From: Chryseobacterium sp. G0201
GTDB lineage: Bacteria > Bacteroidota > Bacteroidia > Flavobacteriales > Weeksellaceae
Direction of reading: 5' to 3'
Assembly (NCBI RefSeq): GCF_003815655.1
Contig: NZ_CP033917.1
Location: forward strand, 4,278,001 to 4,342,000
DNA: 64,000 nt
In this document: positions 8,979 through 17,602 of the stretch, in pieces
Layout: each line of letters begins with the position of its first letter
Numbering within the stretch: position 1 is the first letter of the stretch
Position numbers and translations under genes: made by a program
The notes under the pieces: model-generated
The model's input: only the letters and a program-made list of their open reading frames with translations
Database searches by the model: none
Told to the model about the DNA's origin: nothing

Positions 8979-9800
8979 TTACTTTTGAACACCATCTTTT
9001 ACAACCTCTCCTACAGTTACTTTATCCTGAATTTTAATGAAACTAGGATCCATAATTGCCATACGTTCTGCGATAGCTTTATACGTAGGAAATTTTAAAA
9101 TTGAAGCTCTTCCCGACATTTCTCTGTAAAGAGTAAACACCTTACCACCAGCCGTTTTAATCTGTTTTGTTGTTGTAATATACTTCCCAATGTATTTACT
9201 TTTGGCATCGTATATTTCAATATCTAAAAAAGATTTCTCAGAAACGGTATCTTCTGACCCAAAACTTACCGGTAAATTGGTAAAATATCCTACCGGAACA
9301 CCATTGCTTAAAATTTCACCAACGTTATTAACCTCAATTTTCAGTCTATCAATTTTACTCCTCGTTGTGTAGGCATCTTTCGTTTTACTGTCTAGCTTTC
9401 TTTTAGGCGGATTCTTAAAAAGGTCATCTAAATTTTTGATATTGATTCCTCTTTCATCGATTATTTTCAGCCCTTTTATCGATGTAAAAACCGCAGATTT
9501 TTCTTCACCCGAAAATGCAGATGGAGAAATATAATCAAGATCTAATGTTTTATCTCTGTTGTAAACACGATTGAGGGTAATGTAACTATCTCTTACAGAA
9601 TCAACTATACCTTTATCAATAAATTTTATTGTATAAATGGGAGTTTCTTTTAAATCTAAAAAAATATATTCATTTGATTTATTCGAAATTTTTGCGACAT
9701 GCACTCCGTCAAGACTTACAATTCCTCTTTTGGTTTTAATACTTTGGGCATTGAGGAAAATACTCAAAATTGTAAACAACATGATCATATTTTTCTTCAT
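8979..9800 (-). CDS. Secreted protein of unknown function
   Basis: I do not recognise this 273-residue protein. It starts with a clear signal peptide (MKKNMIMLFTILSIFLNA, likely cut before QSIK), so it is exported to the periplasm or surface. The mature part is rich in lysine and beta-branched residues with no recognisable catalytic motif and no further membrane segment. The stop is followed by intergenic repeats and the start lies next to the terminator of atpC, so it is probably its own transcription unit. It lies just downstream of atpD-atpC on the same strand, but the intervening hairpin argues against a functional link. Confidence 0.75.
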   Translation of the reverse strand: MKKNMIMLFTILSIFLNAQSIKTKRGIVSLDGVHVAKISNKSNEYIFLDLKETPIYTIKFIDKGIVDSVRDSYITLNRVYNRDKTLDLDYISPSAFSGEEKSAVFTSIKGLKIIDERGINIKNLDDLFKNPPKRKLDSKTKDAYTTRSKIDRLKIEVNNVGEILSNGVPVGYFTNLPVSFGSEDTVSEKSFLDIEIYDAKSKYIGKYITTTKQIKTAGGKVFTLYREMSGRASILKFPTYKAIAERMAIMDPSFIKIQDKVTVGEVVKDGVQK

Positions 9801-9822
9801 AGAATCAGATTTTTACATGACA

Positions 9823-9854
9823 TAAAAAAAGTGTAACCAAAGTTACACTTTTTG
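9823..9854 (-). terminator. Terminator after atpC
   Basis: AAAAAGTGTAAC (9826-9837) pairs with GTTACACTTTTT (9842-9853), a 12-bp stem with a 4-base loop and a T-run on the minus strand. Confidence 0.9.
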
Positions 9855-9879
9855 AAAATATATTTAGCTTTTCATTTAA

Positions 9880-10161
9880 TTATTCGCAAAGGATAATTCC
9901 TTTATTATGATTAAATTCTACAACACCGCTTTTGATTGAGTAAGAAAAAACAGAGTCTTTCTCATTTTCTTTAGTTAAGTTTTTAGCGTAAGCTTCATCA
10001 ATAGATTTAGCAAAAAGCTTTACTTTACCGCCGATCAAAGAAGAAACGATTCCTGCGTGGTTTTTCATGATGTGAAATTCACCATTCTTTCCAGGCAACA
10101 ATACTGAGTCTACTTCTCCTTCAAAAACTACGTATTCTGGTGTTAAAATTTTTATATTCAT
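9880..10161 (-). CDS. atpC: ATP synthase F1 subunit epsilon
   Basis: A short 93-residue epsilon subunit of the F1 ATP synthase, consisting of the N-terminal beta-sandwich (MNIKILTPEYVVFEGEVDSV, then LPGKNGEFHIMKNHAG at about 22-37). It lacks the long C-terminal helical hairpin found in E. coli epsilon, which is usual in Bacteroidetes. It links the rotor stalk to the c-ring on the cytoplasmic side of the membrane. It follows atpD in the same operon across a 56-bp spacer of TTGGCTATTGGCT-like short repeats, and a strong terminator follows. The other F1Fo genes are not in the window, matching the split arrangement known in this phylum. Confidence 0.95.
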   Translation of the reverse strand: MNIKILTPEYVVFEGEVDSVLLPGKNGEFHIMKNHAGIVSSLIGGKVKLFAKSIDEAYAKNLTKENEKDSVFSYSIKSGVVEFNHNKGIILCE

Positions 10162-10217
10162 TTTAATTTGCTTTTGGCTTTTGGCTAATAGCTATTGGCT
10201 ATCAGCAATTAGCATTA

Positions 10218-11726
10218 TTATGCGTTATCAGCTAACATTTTTTGTCCTGCTGCGATAGCTTCTTCGATAGTCCCTTTCAAGTTGAAAGCAGCTTCTGGTA
10301 AGTGATCTAATTCACCGTCCATAATCATGTTGAATCCTTTGATAGTATCTTTGATATCTACCAATGATCCCGGAATACCTGTAAACTGTTCAGCTACGTG
10401 GAAAGGCTGAGATAAGAATCTCTGAACTTTTCTAGCACGGTAAACAACAGATTTATCTTCTTCAGAAAGTTCTTCCATACCAAGGATCGCGATAATATCT
10501 TGAAGCGCTTTGTATCTTTGAAGAATTTCTTTTACTCTCTGAGCACAGTTATAATGCTCTTCACCGATAATTTCCGGAGCCAAGATTCTTGACGTTGAAG
10601 CCAATGGATCTACCGCTGGATAAATACCCAATGAAGCAATTTTTCTATCTAGTACCGTCGTTGCATCCAAGTGAGCAAACGTTGTTGCAGGAGCCGGGTC
10701 AGTTAAGTCATCCGCAGGTACGTAAACCGCCTGTACTGAAGTAATTGAACCATTTTTAGTTGAAGTAATTCTTTCCTGCATCGCCCCCATTTCAGATGCC
10801 AATGTTGGTTGGTAACCTACCGCAGATGGCATACGACCAAGAAGTGCAGATACCTCAGAACCAGCCTGTGTAAAACGGAAGATATTGTCTACGAAGAAAA
10901 GTACGTCTCTACCTTGTCCGCTTTCACCACCGTCTCTGTAGTACTCAGCTAATGTAAGACCAGAAAGTGCTACTCTAGCTCTTGCTCCTGGTGGCTCGTT
11001 CATCTGTCCGAAAACGAATGCAGCTTTAGATTCTTTCATAACCTCAAGGTCTACTTTAGAAAGATCCCAACCTCCGTTTTCCATAGAGTGCATAAAGTCA
11101 TCACCATACTTGATAATTCCTGATTCTAGCATCTCTCTCAAAAGGTCATTTCCTTCTCTCGTTCTTTCACCTACTCCGGCGAAAACAGAAAGACCTCCGT
11201 GTCCTTTTGCAATATTGTTAATCAACTCCTGAATCAATACCGTTTTACCTACACCGGCACCACCGAACAAACCAATTTTACCCCCTTTTGCGTAAGGCTC
11301 AACTAAGTCGATTACTTTAATACCTGTAAATAAAACTTCTGCAGAAGTTGAAAGTTGATCAAATTTTGGAGCTGGTCTGTGAATTGGAAGACCACCTTCC
11401 TTAGAAATATTTTGAAGCCCGTCGATAGCATCACCAACAACGTTGAATAGTCTTCCGTTTACAGCTTCACCGATTGGCATAGTAATAGGATTTCCGTATC
11501 CGATCACATCCTGCCCTCTTTGAAGACCGTCTGTAGCATCCATTGCGATACATCTTACAGTATCTTCACCAATATGTTGTTCTACCTCTAAGACTACTTT
11601 TTCACCGTTTCCTTTTGTAATTTCCAATGCATCATAAATACTTGGAATTGCTTCCACATCTTTAAATACTACGTCGATTACAGGACCAATAATTTGAGAA
11701 ATTTTTCCTTTAATTTGGTTTGCCAT
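10218..11726 (-). CDS. atpD: ATP synthase F1 subunit beta
   Basis: The catalytic beta subunit of F1 ATP synthase, 502 residues from the ATG at 11726 (MANQIKGKISQIIGPVIDVV). The open frame continues upstream, but the conserved N-terminus and a promoter -7 box at 11747-11754 exclude the longer version. Walker A is GGAGVGKT (155-162), followed by GERTREG with the catalytic glutamate, the Walker B region DVLFFVDNIFRFTQAG, and the hinge/DELSEED region as MEELSEEDK. It works with alpha to make ATP from the membrane ion gradient. It is the first gene of an atpD-atpC unit separated from the other ATP synthase genes. Confidence 0.98.
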   Translation of the reverse strand: MANQIKGKISQIIGPVIDVVFKDVEAIPSIYDALEITKGNGEKVVLEVEQHIGEDTVRCIAMDATDGLQRGQDVIGYGNPITMPIGEAVNGRLFNVVGDAIDGLQNISKEGGLPIHRPAPKFDQLSTSAEVLFTGIKVIDLVEPYAKGGKIGLFGGAGVGKTVLIQELINNIAKGHGGLSVFAGVGERTREGNDLLREMLESGIIKYGDDFMHSMENGGWDLSKVDLEVMKESKAAFVFGQMNEPPGARARVALSGLTLAEYYRDGGESGQGRDVLFFVDNIFRFTQAGSEVSALLGRMPSAVGYQPTLASEMGAMQERITSTKNGSITSVQAVYVPADDLTDPAPATTFAHLDATTVLDRKIASLGIYPAVDPLASTSRILAPEIIGEEHYNCAQRVKEILQRYKALQDIIAILGMEELSEEDKSVVYRARKVQRFLSQPFHVAEQFTGIPGSLVDIKDTIKGFNMIMDGELDHLPEAAFNLKGTIEEAIAAGQKMLADNA

Positions 11727-11746
11727 TGCTAAATTTTTTCTTGGTG

Positions 11747-11776
11747 CAAATATAATGATTCTTACCAAACCTGCAA
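11747..11776 (-). promoter_or_regulatory. Promoter of atpD-atpC
   Basis: On the minus strand TTG (11776-11774), 19 bases of spacer and TATATTTG (11754-11747) form a full Bacteroidetes -33/-7 promoter 20 bases before the atpD start. Confidence 0.75.
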
Positions 11777-11880
11777 TTGGTAAAAAACAGATTTTTATCA
11801 TACTTTTTAAGCAATGTAACCATATAAAAAAATACCAATTTAACAATAGATATTATTAAAATTATTGATACACTGTTATA

Positions 11881-11912
11881 TTGATAGATTCTTACATAAT
11901 TTCCTATATTTG
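11881..11912 (+). promoter_or_regulatory. Promoter of ribF
   Basis: TTG (11881-11883), 21 bases and TATATTTG (11905-11912) lie 20 bases before the TTG start codon, supporting that start. Confidence 0.65.
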
Positions 11913-11932
11913 CAGTCAAAATTTTTTCCGTT

Positions 11933-12853
11933 TTGAAAGTTTTCAAGAATTTTAGTGATTATTCTTCTCAAAAGCCTCTAGCATTGTCTTTAGGTATGTT
12001 TGACGGGGTGCATTTGGGGCATAAAAGTATTATTGATGAATTACAAAAAGTAGGTTCAGAGAACAATTTGGAGACTGCTATCCTTACTTTCTGGCCACAT
12101 CCGCGATTTATTTTTAATCCAAATGAAGATCTTAAGCTTCTGAATACCTTAGAAGAGAAAAAATCTTTGATGGAAAAATATGACATTCATAATTTATTTC
12201 TTAAAGAGTTTGATGAAGAATTCAGAAATCTTACGGGAGAAGAATTCGTTCGTCAGATTTTAGTTGAAAAATTAAATGTAAAGTACTTAATTATAGGTTA
12301 CGATCATTCTTTCGGAAAAAATAAAAGCGGAAACTTTGAATTGCTTCAAAAAATGTCTAAAGAATTAGATTTTGAGGTCGAACAAATGGAAGCTATCAAT
12401 ATTCATGAAAATAATATTAGCTCTACGAAAGTCCGAAATGCGCTTTTAGCGGGTAATATTAAGGAAGCCAACGAAATGTTGGGCTACTCCTACTCTGTTT
12501 CCGGAACAGTGGTTCATGGGAAAAAATTAGGCCGAACAATTGGCTATCCAACCGCAAATATTGCAACTGAAACTATCAAACTTTTACCTAAAAAAGGGGC
12601 TTATATTGTTGAAGTTTTAGTTAAAAATCAACAATATAAAGGAATGTTAAGCGTTGGAACCAATCCAACTGTAAATGGCGAAAAATTAACTGTAGAAGTT
12701 TATATACTTGATTTTGAAGGAGATATTTATGACGAAAATATCACTGTGAAATTCAGAGATTTTCTTCATGAAGAAATTAAATTCGATGGTCTTGAAAAAC
12801 TAGTTGAAAGACTGGATGAAGATAAAAGATTAACCGAAGAGTTTAATTTTTAA
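11933..12853 (+). CDS. ribF: Bifunctional riboflavin kinase / FAD synthetase
   Basis: RibF phosphorylates riboflavin to FMN and then adenylates it to FAD in the cytoplasm. The N-terminal adenylyltransferase domain shows GMFDGVHLGH (21-30) with the HxGH nucleotide-binding motif, and the end of that domain has ISSTKVRNAL. The C-terminal riboflavin kinase domain has GRTIGYPTANI and VGTNPTV. Its 306 residues are a normal length. The start is TTG at 11933: the protein begins at the usual place (KVFKNF), and a -7 promoter box lies 20 bases upstream. It is divergent from atpD, and its stop overlaps the convergent MmcQ-like gene by 4 bases. Confidence 0.96.
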   Translation: MKVFKNFSDYSSQKPLALSLGMFDGVHLGHKSIIDELQKVGSENNLETAILTFWPHPRFIFNPNEDLKLLNTLEEKKSLMEKYDIHNLFLKEFDEEFRNLTGEEFVRQILVEKLNVKYLIIGYDHSFGKNKSGNFELLQKMSKELDFEVEQMEAINIHENNISSTKVRNALLAGNIKEANEMLGYSYSVSGTVVHGKKLGRTIGYPTANIATETIKLLPKKGAYIVEVLVKNQQYKGMLSVGTNPTVNGEKLTVEVYILDFEGDIYDENITVKFRDFLHEEIKFDGLEKLVERLDEDKRLTEEFNF

Positions 12854-13203
12854 CTATTTACAATTTCTTCTCTTGCTTTTTTCGTTAATGAATTAAATAC
12901 CAATTCATAAGATTGATCGATCAATTTAAAGATCAAATCTCTTTTTAATCCATCTACGGAAACTGAATTCCAGTGGGTTTTATTCATATGGAATGCTCCT
13001 GTAATTTGCGGATACTGCTCGCGAAGTTCTGCGCTCCATTCAGGATCTGTTTTTACATTAATTCCTAACGGCTGTCTTTCGAGCCCCATTAATAAGAACA
13101 TTTTTGTTCCTACTTTCATTACAAGTGTTTCATTATCAAAAGGAAATGTTTCAGTAACTCCTTTTTTTGCTAGGCAATAGTCTAATATTTCGTTGGCATC
13201 CAT
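12850..13203 (-). CDS. MmcQ/YjbR family protein
   Basis: A small cytoplasmic protein of 117 residues with the MmcQ/YjbR fold (DUF419), a CyaY-like alpha/beta domain that has been suggested to bind DNA. Typical features are the opening helix ending in KKGVTETFPF, the strand MFLLMGLE, the PLGINVKTDP segment and the conserved NKTHWNSV motif near residues 74-81. The precise role of the family is unknown. The last codons overlap the ribF stop on the other strand, so both genes share a compact 3' junction with no room for a separate terminator. Confidence 0.88.
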   Translation of the reverse strand: MDANEILDYCLAKKGVTETFPFDNETLVMKVGTKMFLLMGLERQPLGINVKTDPEWSAELREQYPQITGAFHMNKTHWNSVSVDGLKRDLIFKLIDQSYELVFNSLTKKAREEIVNS

Positions 13204-13249
13204 GAATTTTAATAAATGATAAGTGATTAATGATAATTGATATTAATTT

Positions 13250-13257
13250 CAAATTTA
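13250..13257 (-). promoter_or_regulatory. -7 element of the MmcQ/YjbR gene
   Basis: TAAATTTG on the minus strand is a perfect TAnnTTTG, 47 bases before the start codon at 13203. Confidence 0.5.
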
Positions 13258-13300
13258 GTAAATTTAAGAAAGAAACATCATCACCATAAACAATATTATT

Positions 13301-13957
13301 ATGAAAGCTTTGGTAATCGGCGCTACAGGTGCTACAGGGAAAGATTTGGTCAATCAATTACTTAACGATAAAGATTTTGAAGAAGTAAATGTTTTTGTGA
13401 GAAAACCTATTGATATTCAAAACAATAAATTAAAAGTTCATGTTGTTGATTTCGAAAAACCTAATGACTGGAAAGATTCTGTAAAAGGTGATGTTGCTTT
13501 TTCATGTCTTGGAACTACCTTAAAAAATGCAGGAAGTAAAGAGGCTCAAAGAAAAGTTGATTTCGATTATCAATATGAATTTGCAAAAGCAGCAAAAGAA
13601 AATGATGTTGATGATTACGTTTTAGTTTCCGCTTATGGAGCCAATTCTAAGTCTAAAATTTTCTATTCTAAAATGAAAGGTGAATTGGAAGAAGCTGTAA
13701 AACAGTTACATTTCAATAAAATTACAATTTTCAAACCCGGAATGCTGGAAAGAAAAGATTCTGAAAGAACCGGTGAAGTTCTGGGAAGCAGAATTATAAA
13801 ATTTGCGAATAAATTAGGACTTTTGGATAGTCAAAAACCACTTCCGACAGATATTTTAGCCAAAGCGATGATCAATTCTTCTAAAATAAAAAGTAATGGT
13901 TATTCGAGTATTAAGCTGGGGAATATTTTTTGTTTTGCGGAGAAAAGTAACGAGTAA
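13301..13957 (+). CDS. NAD(P)H-binding atypical short-chain dehydrogenase (TIP30-like)
   Basis: A cytoplasmic 218-residue protein of the atypical SDR group related to HTATIP2/TIP30. The nucleotide-binding motif GATGATG (residues 7-13) follows the first strand MKALVI. Later landmarks are FSCLGTT, the strand DYVLVSAYGA and a YSKMKGELE sequence carrying the YxxxK active-site pattern. The substrate is unknown. It is a single gene convergent with glutathione peroxidase; the shared 3' region contains a palindromic repeat at 13991-14078, which may serve both as terminator. Confidence 0.87.
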   Translation: MKALVIGATGATGKDLVNQLLNDKDFEEVNVFVRKPIDIQNNKLKVHVVDFEKPNDWKDSVKGDVAFSCLGTTLKNAGSKEAQRKVDFDYQYEFAKAAKENDVDDYVLVSAYGANSKSKIFYSKMKGELEEAVKQLHFNKITIFKPGMLERKDSERTGEVLGSRIIKFANKLGLLDSQKPLPTDILAKAMINSSKIKSNGYSSIKLGNIFCFAEKSNE

Positions 13958-13990
13958 AGTTATAAGTTTTGAATTATGAGTTATAAATTA

Positions 13991-14078
13991 TTAACGCTTC
14001 AACTTCGCTTAGCATGACAGTCCGAATACTATTTTGTATAATTTGAACGTGTCACGCTGAGCGGAATCGAAGCGTTAA
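13991..14078. repeat. Palindromic intergenic repeat, family A copy 1
   Basis: TTAACGCTTCAACTTCGCTT (13991-14010) and following AGCATGACA pair with TGTCACGCTGAGCGGAATCG and AAGCGTTAA ending at 14078. It sits between convergent genes. The 13961-13990 stretch just before it carries a TTATAAGTTTTGAATTATGA repeat also found around 17603-18004. Confidence 0.8.
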
Positions 14079-14094
14079 TAAGTATTTCTTTATT

Positions 14095-14673
14095 TTATTT
14101 CAAATATTTTGTAATCGCCTGATCAGTAGGTTTTGTAGTACTAATAAAACTATCAACCAATTTACCGTTTTCATCGATTAAAAACTTTGTAAAGTTCCAA
14201 AGGATCGTTGTATTTTTTACTCCGTTTAAATCTTTTTCAGTTAAATATTTAAATATTGGAGCGGTATCATCCCCTTTTACTGAAACTTTTGCAGCTAATG
14301 GAAATGTTACTCCATAATTTTTCTGGCAGAAAGCACCGATCTCAGTATTCGTTCCAGGTTCCTGTCCTCCAAAATTGTTTGCGGGGAAACCTACAATGAC
14401 AAGTTTATCTTTATATTCTTCATAAACCTTCTCAAGATCAGCATATTGAGGAGTAAATCCGCATTCTGAAGCTGTATTTACGATAAGAATTTTCTTTCCT
14501 TTGAAGTCTGCAAAGTTGATTTCTTTACCTTCTTCCAAAGCATTAACTTTGAAATCGTATATTGTTTTTCCCATAAGTTCGTTAGTTTTAGTTTTAGACA
14601 ATTCACTTTTTTGGTTGGTGCAACTTTGTAGAAATGCTACGAAAGAAAGCATCAGTAAGAAAATCTTTTTCAT
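14095..14673 (-). CDS. Glutathione peroxidase family lipoprotein
   Basis: A thiol peroxidase of the glutathione peroxidase family, which reduces hydroperoxides. It has a lipoprotein signal (LQSC, Cys18), so it is anchored in an envelope membrane. The peroxidatic cysteine is Cys71 in NTASECGFTP. The tetrad partners Gln104 (FGGQEPG) and Trp159-Asn160 (WNFTKFL) are present, and a second cysteine (Cys116) could resolve the disulfide with thioredoxin-like partners. The catalytic residue is cysteine, not selenocysteine. It follows the LolA-like gene by 24 bp and probably shares its transcript. Confidence 0.95.
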   Translation of the reverse strand: MKKIFLLMLSFVAFLQSCTNQKSELSKTKTNELMGKTIYDFKVNALEEGKEINFADFKGKKILIVNTASECGFTPQYADLEKVYEEYKDKLVIVGFPANNFGGQEPGTNTEIGAFCQKNYGVTFPLAAKVSVKGDDTAPIFKYLTEKDLNGVKNTTILWNFTKFLIDENGKLVDSFISTTKPTDQAITKYLK

Positions 14674-14697
14674 TTTAGTATATATTATTTTCTTTAA

Positions 14698-15360
14698 TTA
14701 AAATTTAAAAATATTTGCAGGAAATACTTTATTGATGTCAATTTTATTAATCAGCATTACATAATCTCCGTCTTTTTTAGGACTTGAAGATTCTATTCTG
14801 AAAGGCATTACCAAATTTCCAACTTTCTTATAATCAGAATAACTTAGCGTTTCATCTTTCTTTATTTCTTTCAAAAGCATGTAGGTTTTGGTGTCGAAAT
14901 AATAGTAATTTTTATTTACGTTTTTCGTCAATTCAACTTTATGACAATAAATATCTCCTACTTTTTCTTTACCTAAATATTTTGCATCAAAACCTTTGTT
15001 TTCCCAGTCTATGAAGTCGTTATCAAAACTTTCAGGCACATAACTCGGATATTCCTGTACTTTATTGGTTGCATAGTTCATTGCATATCCTTTATTTCCG
15101 TCATACCCTTCAATGGCCGTCTCTTTATTATTAATGGTAAGTACCGTTTTAGTAAGATTCGGACGTTGTTGGTATATTTTTATGGGATATTCATCTTTAA
15201 TTCCTAAGACTACTTTTCCTTGCAGTAATACTGAATTTAACAGCTTCCAATTGGTTAACCCTCCGGATAATTCGATGTTTTTATCTATGATTTCCTTTGC
15301 CGTCTGTGCAAAAGATAGTTGCGAATAAATCAGGACGAAAACTAAAAGTAATTTCTTCAT
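14698..15360 (-). CDS. Periplasmic LolA-like / outer-membrane lipoprotein-sorting-like protein
   Basis: A secreted 220-residue protein with signal peptide MKKLLLVFVLIYSQLSFA. The mature part resembles the antiparallel beta-sheet LolA/LppX fold seen in outer membrane lipoprotein-sorting proteins: an opening helix AKEIIDKNIELSGG, then alternating strands ending with a KVGNLVMPFRIESS-type segment. It probably carries a lipid or lipoprotein in the periplasm; the ligand is unknown. It is the first gene of a unit with the glutathione peroxidase gene and has a promoter box at 15379-15386. LolA proper is shorter and differently placed, so this is a family-level call. Confidence 0.72.
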   Translation of the reverse strand: MKKLLLVFVLIYSQLSFAQTAKEIIDKNIELSGGLTNWKLLNSVLLQGKVVLGIKDEYPIKIYQQRPNLTKTVLTINNKETAIEGYDGNKGYAMNYATNKVQEYPSYVPESFDNDFIDWENKGFDAKYLGKEKVGDIYCHKVELTKNVNKNYYYFDTKTYMLLKEIKKDETLSYSDYKKVGNLVMPFRIESSSPKKDGDYVMLINKIDINKVFPANIFKF

Positions 15361-15378
15361 TAATTCAATTTATAAATT

Positions 15379-15386
15379 CAAATATA
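15379..15386 (-). promoter_or_regulatory. -7 element of the LolA-like/gpx unit
   Basis: TATATTTG on the minus strand, a perfect TAnnTTTG, ends 18 bases before the ATG at 15360. Confidence 0.6.
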
Positions 15387-15431
15387 AGGCTTTAAATAAT
15401 TTACCAATGTATCAATCTAGTAATTTACCAA

Positions 15432-16160
15432 TTATTCTGATATTATTTTTCTGGCTTTTTCTAAATCTTCCGGTGTATCGATTCCAACTCCGACAAAATT
15501 TGTCTCTATCATCTTGATTTTCATGCCATATTCTAAATAACGAATGCATTCTATCTTTTCTGATATTTCCAACGGCTTCATTTCTAATTTTGAAAACTGA
15601 AGTAAAGCATGTTTTCTGAAAGCATACACTCCGATATGTTTAAAATAACTTACATCATAAGAAATTTCTCTATGAAAAGGAATTACAGAACGACTAAAAT
15701 ACAAGGCAAAACCACTGTTATCCGTAATAACTTTTACGTTATTTGGATTCTCGATTTCTTCTTTTTCAGTCAGTTGTATTTTTAATGAAGCTAAAGAAAT
15801 TTCCTGATTTTCATCTTCTCTAAAAACTTCAATTAATTGTTTTAAAGGTTCTAATTTAAGAAATGGTTCGTCACCCTGAACATTGATAACAATATCACAA
15901 TCAATATTTTGTACAGCTTCTGCAATTCTATCGCTTCCTGTTTCATGTTGTCCGGTTATGACAGCTTTTCCGCCGTTATTTTCAATTTCATTAAAAATAA
16001 TTTCAGAATCGGTAGCAACAAAAACTTCGTCGAACAAACCTGTTTCAACAACATTTTTGTAGGTAGTCGTAATTACAGTTTTTTCGCCCAAAATCTGCAT
16101 TAATTTTCCCGGAAAACGGCTTGCTTCGTAACGTGCGGGAATGACAGCGATTATTCTCAT
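15432..16160 (-). CDS. kdsB: 3-deoxy-manno-octulosonate cytidylyltransferase
   Basis: KdsB activates Kdo as CMP-Kdo for the inner core of lipopolysaccharide, in the cytoplasm. The 242-residue protein has the nucleotide-binding opening IAVIPARYEASRFPGKLM (with R10 and K19), VATDSEII, the HETGSDRIAEA motif, VNVQGDEPF with the metal-binding aspartate, and the C-terminal GVGIDTPEDLEKAR. The length matches the family. Both flanks carry spacer or repeat DNA (16205-16301 upstream), so it seems monocistronic. Confidence 0.97.
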   Translation of the reverse strand: MRIIAVIPARYEASRFPGKLMQILGEKTVITTTYKNVVETGLFDEVFVATDSEIIFNEIENNGGKAVITGQHETGSDRIAEAVQNIDCDIVINVQGDEPFLKLEPLKQLIEVFREDENQEISLASLKIQLTEKEEIENPNNVKVITDNSGFALYFSRSVIPFHREISYDVSYFKHIGVYAFRKHALLQFSKLEMKPLEISEKIECIRYLEYGMKIKMIETNFVGVGIDTPEDLEKARKIISE

Positions 16161-16204
16161 AGCTTTAATTTGTCAAATGTGAATATGTGAATGTGTGAAT
16201 TTTA

Positions 16205-16301
16205 AAATGCTTCGACTCCGCTCAGCATGACATCGCTAAAAATATGCTATTAAAAAGCAGATAGTATTAGATTTGTCATGCTAAGCTTAGTCGAAGCATA
16301 C
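16205..16301. repeat. Palindromic intergenic repeat, family A copy 2
   Basis: ATGCTTCGACTCCGCTCAGC and ATGACA (to 16232) pair with TGTCATGCTAAGCTTAGTCG and AAGCAT (16274-16299). The sequence between the arms differs from copy 1. Confidence 0.8.
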
Positions 16302-16317
16302 ATTTATTTATATGAAA

Positions 16318-17571
16318 TTACTTTAATTTGTTTAAAGCATTCTCCAATTTAGGCATCATACCTGAAATTTCTTCGATAGGCAGTCCTCCAACAGAAGCAC
16401 GGAACCAAGGCTCAGATTTTTCTTCTCCGAAAGCTGAAAACGGCACTAATGCAACTCCAGCTTCATTAATTAGGTAAAATACTAAGTCTGAAGAATTTTC
16501 GATAACAGTTCCGTCAGGTTTTGTTTTTCCGATATAATCTAATTTAATGGTAAGGTAAAGCGCACCCATTGGCTCAATACTTTCAACGGCCAATCCTTTT
16601 CCTTTTAGATCCTGGATTCCTTGGTGAAGAACTTTTAAGCTTGCTTCAAGTTTCCCTTTGAAATCATCAACGAAGGTATTTACATCGTCCGGATTTTCGA
16701 AATATTTTGCTGTAGCTTCCTGCTCCGGTTTTGGAGCCCAAGCTCCAACGTGAGTCAGAAGAGCCTTCATTTTATCAATAATATGAGCCGGACCGAATCC
16801 CCAACCAACACGAACTCCAGTTGCAGCCAAGCACTTAGAAATACCATCGATATAGATCGTATATTCTCTCATTTCAGGAAAAAGAGAAACCGGATCGAAA
16901 TGTTTTGCTCCAAAAGTAAGGTTAGAATAAATTTGGTCATACATTAAGTACAACGGCTTTTCGTCTTCACCTCTTTTTTTATTTTCAGCTAAAATTAATT
17001 CGCAGATTTCAGAAAGCTGTTCTTCTGTAAACATTGTTCCTGTAGGGTTCAATGGCGAACAAAGTGCTACTAAAACTGCTCCTTCCAAGTGTGGTCTCAA
17101 ATCGTCTGCAGTCGGAAGGAAATTGTTTTCCTGTGTTGTTTTTACTTCAATAGCGTCTGCTGAAGTAAGGTAAGCATAATGATTATTGTTCCAAGATGGT
17201 GTTGGGTAAACTACTTTATCTCCTTCGTCAACGATTGTTTTGTAAACCGCATAAATCAAAGGTCTTGAACCTGCCGTGATCAAAATATCATTTGCAGAAT
17301 AATCAAGGTTCCATCTCGTTTTCAAGTCTTTAGAAACTTCATTTCTTAAAGATAAAAGTCCATTTGCCGGCGGATAATTTGTCAGATTGTTCTGATATGC
17401 TTTCTGAACTTCTTCCTTCAACTTTGCAGGTATCGGGTAGATATTAGAGTTCAGGTCACCAATGGTAAGATTGGCTATTTCCGCTCCTTTTGCCTTTAAA
17501 TCATTTACTTCATTACCAATTTTTACAATTTCAGAACCAATCAGGTTCGCCGCTAATTTTGAAACTTTCAC
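16318..17571 (-). CDS. Class I aminotransferase (aspartate-aminotransferase-like)
   Basis: A fold-type I PLP aminotransferase of 417 residues. Visible active-site residues are Asn175 (NPTG), Asp212 with Tyr215 (YDQIY), the PLP lysine Lys246 in GISKCLAATG, Arg254 (GVRVGW) and a C-terminal Arg in WFRASVG that would bind the substrate carboxylate. This pattern fits the AspC/AlaT-like group; the amino donor cannot be chosen from sequence alone. It is cytoplasmic. It is flanked downstream by a palindromic repeat and upstream by the inverted-repeat-framed four-helix ORF, so it is probably transcribed alone. Confidence 0.9.
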   Translation of the reverse strand: MKVSKLAANLIGSEIVKIGNEVNDLKAKGAEIANLTIGDLNSNIYPIPAKLKEEVQKAYQNNLTNYPPANGLLSLRNEVSKDLKTRWNLDYSANDILITAGSRPLIYAVYKTIVDEGDKVVYPTPSWNNNHYAYLTSADAIEVKTTQENNFLPTADDLRPHLEGAVLVALCSPLNPTGTMFTEEQLSEICELILAENKKRGEDEKPLYLMYDQIYSNLTFGAKHFDPVSLFPEMREYTIYIDGISKCLAATGVRVGWGFGPAHIIDKMKALLTHVGAWAPKPEQEATAKYFENPDDVNTFVDDFKGKLEASLKVLHQGIQDLKGKGLAVESIEPMGALYLTIKLDYIGKTKPDGTVIENSSDLVFYLINEAGVALVPFSAFGEEKSEPWFRASVGGLPIEEISGMMPKLENALNKLK

Positions 17572-17602
17572 TTTTATTTTTATTATAATGTTATTATTAC
17601 TT

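Noticed and set aside
11710..11946. A minus-strand frame overlapping the atpD start and both promoters
   Set aside because: It runs through two promoters and the first codons of atpD in another frame.
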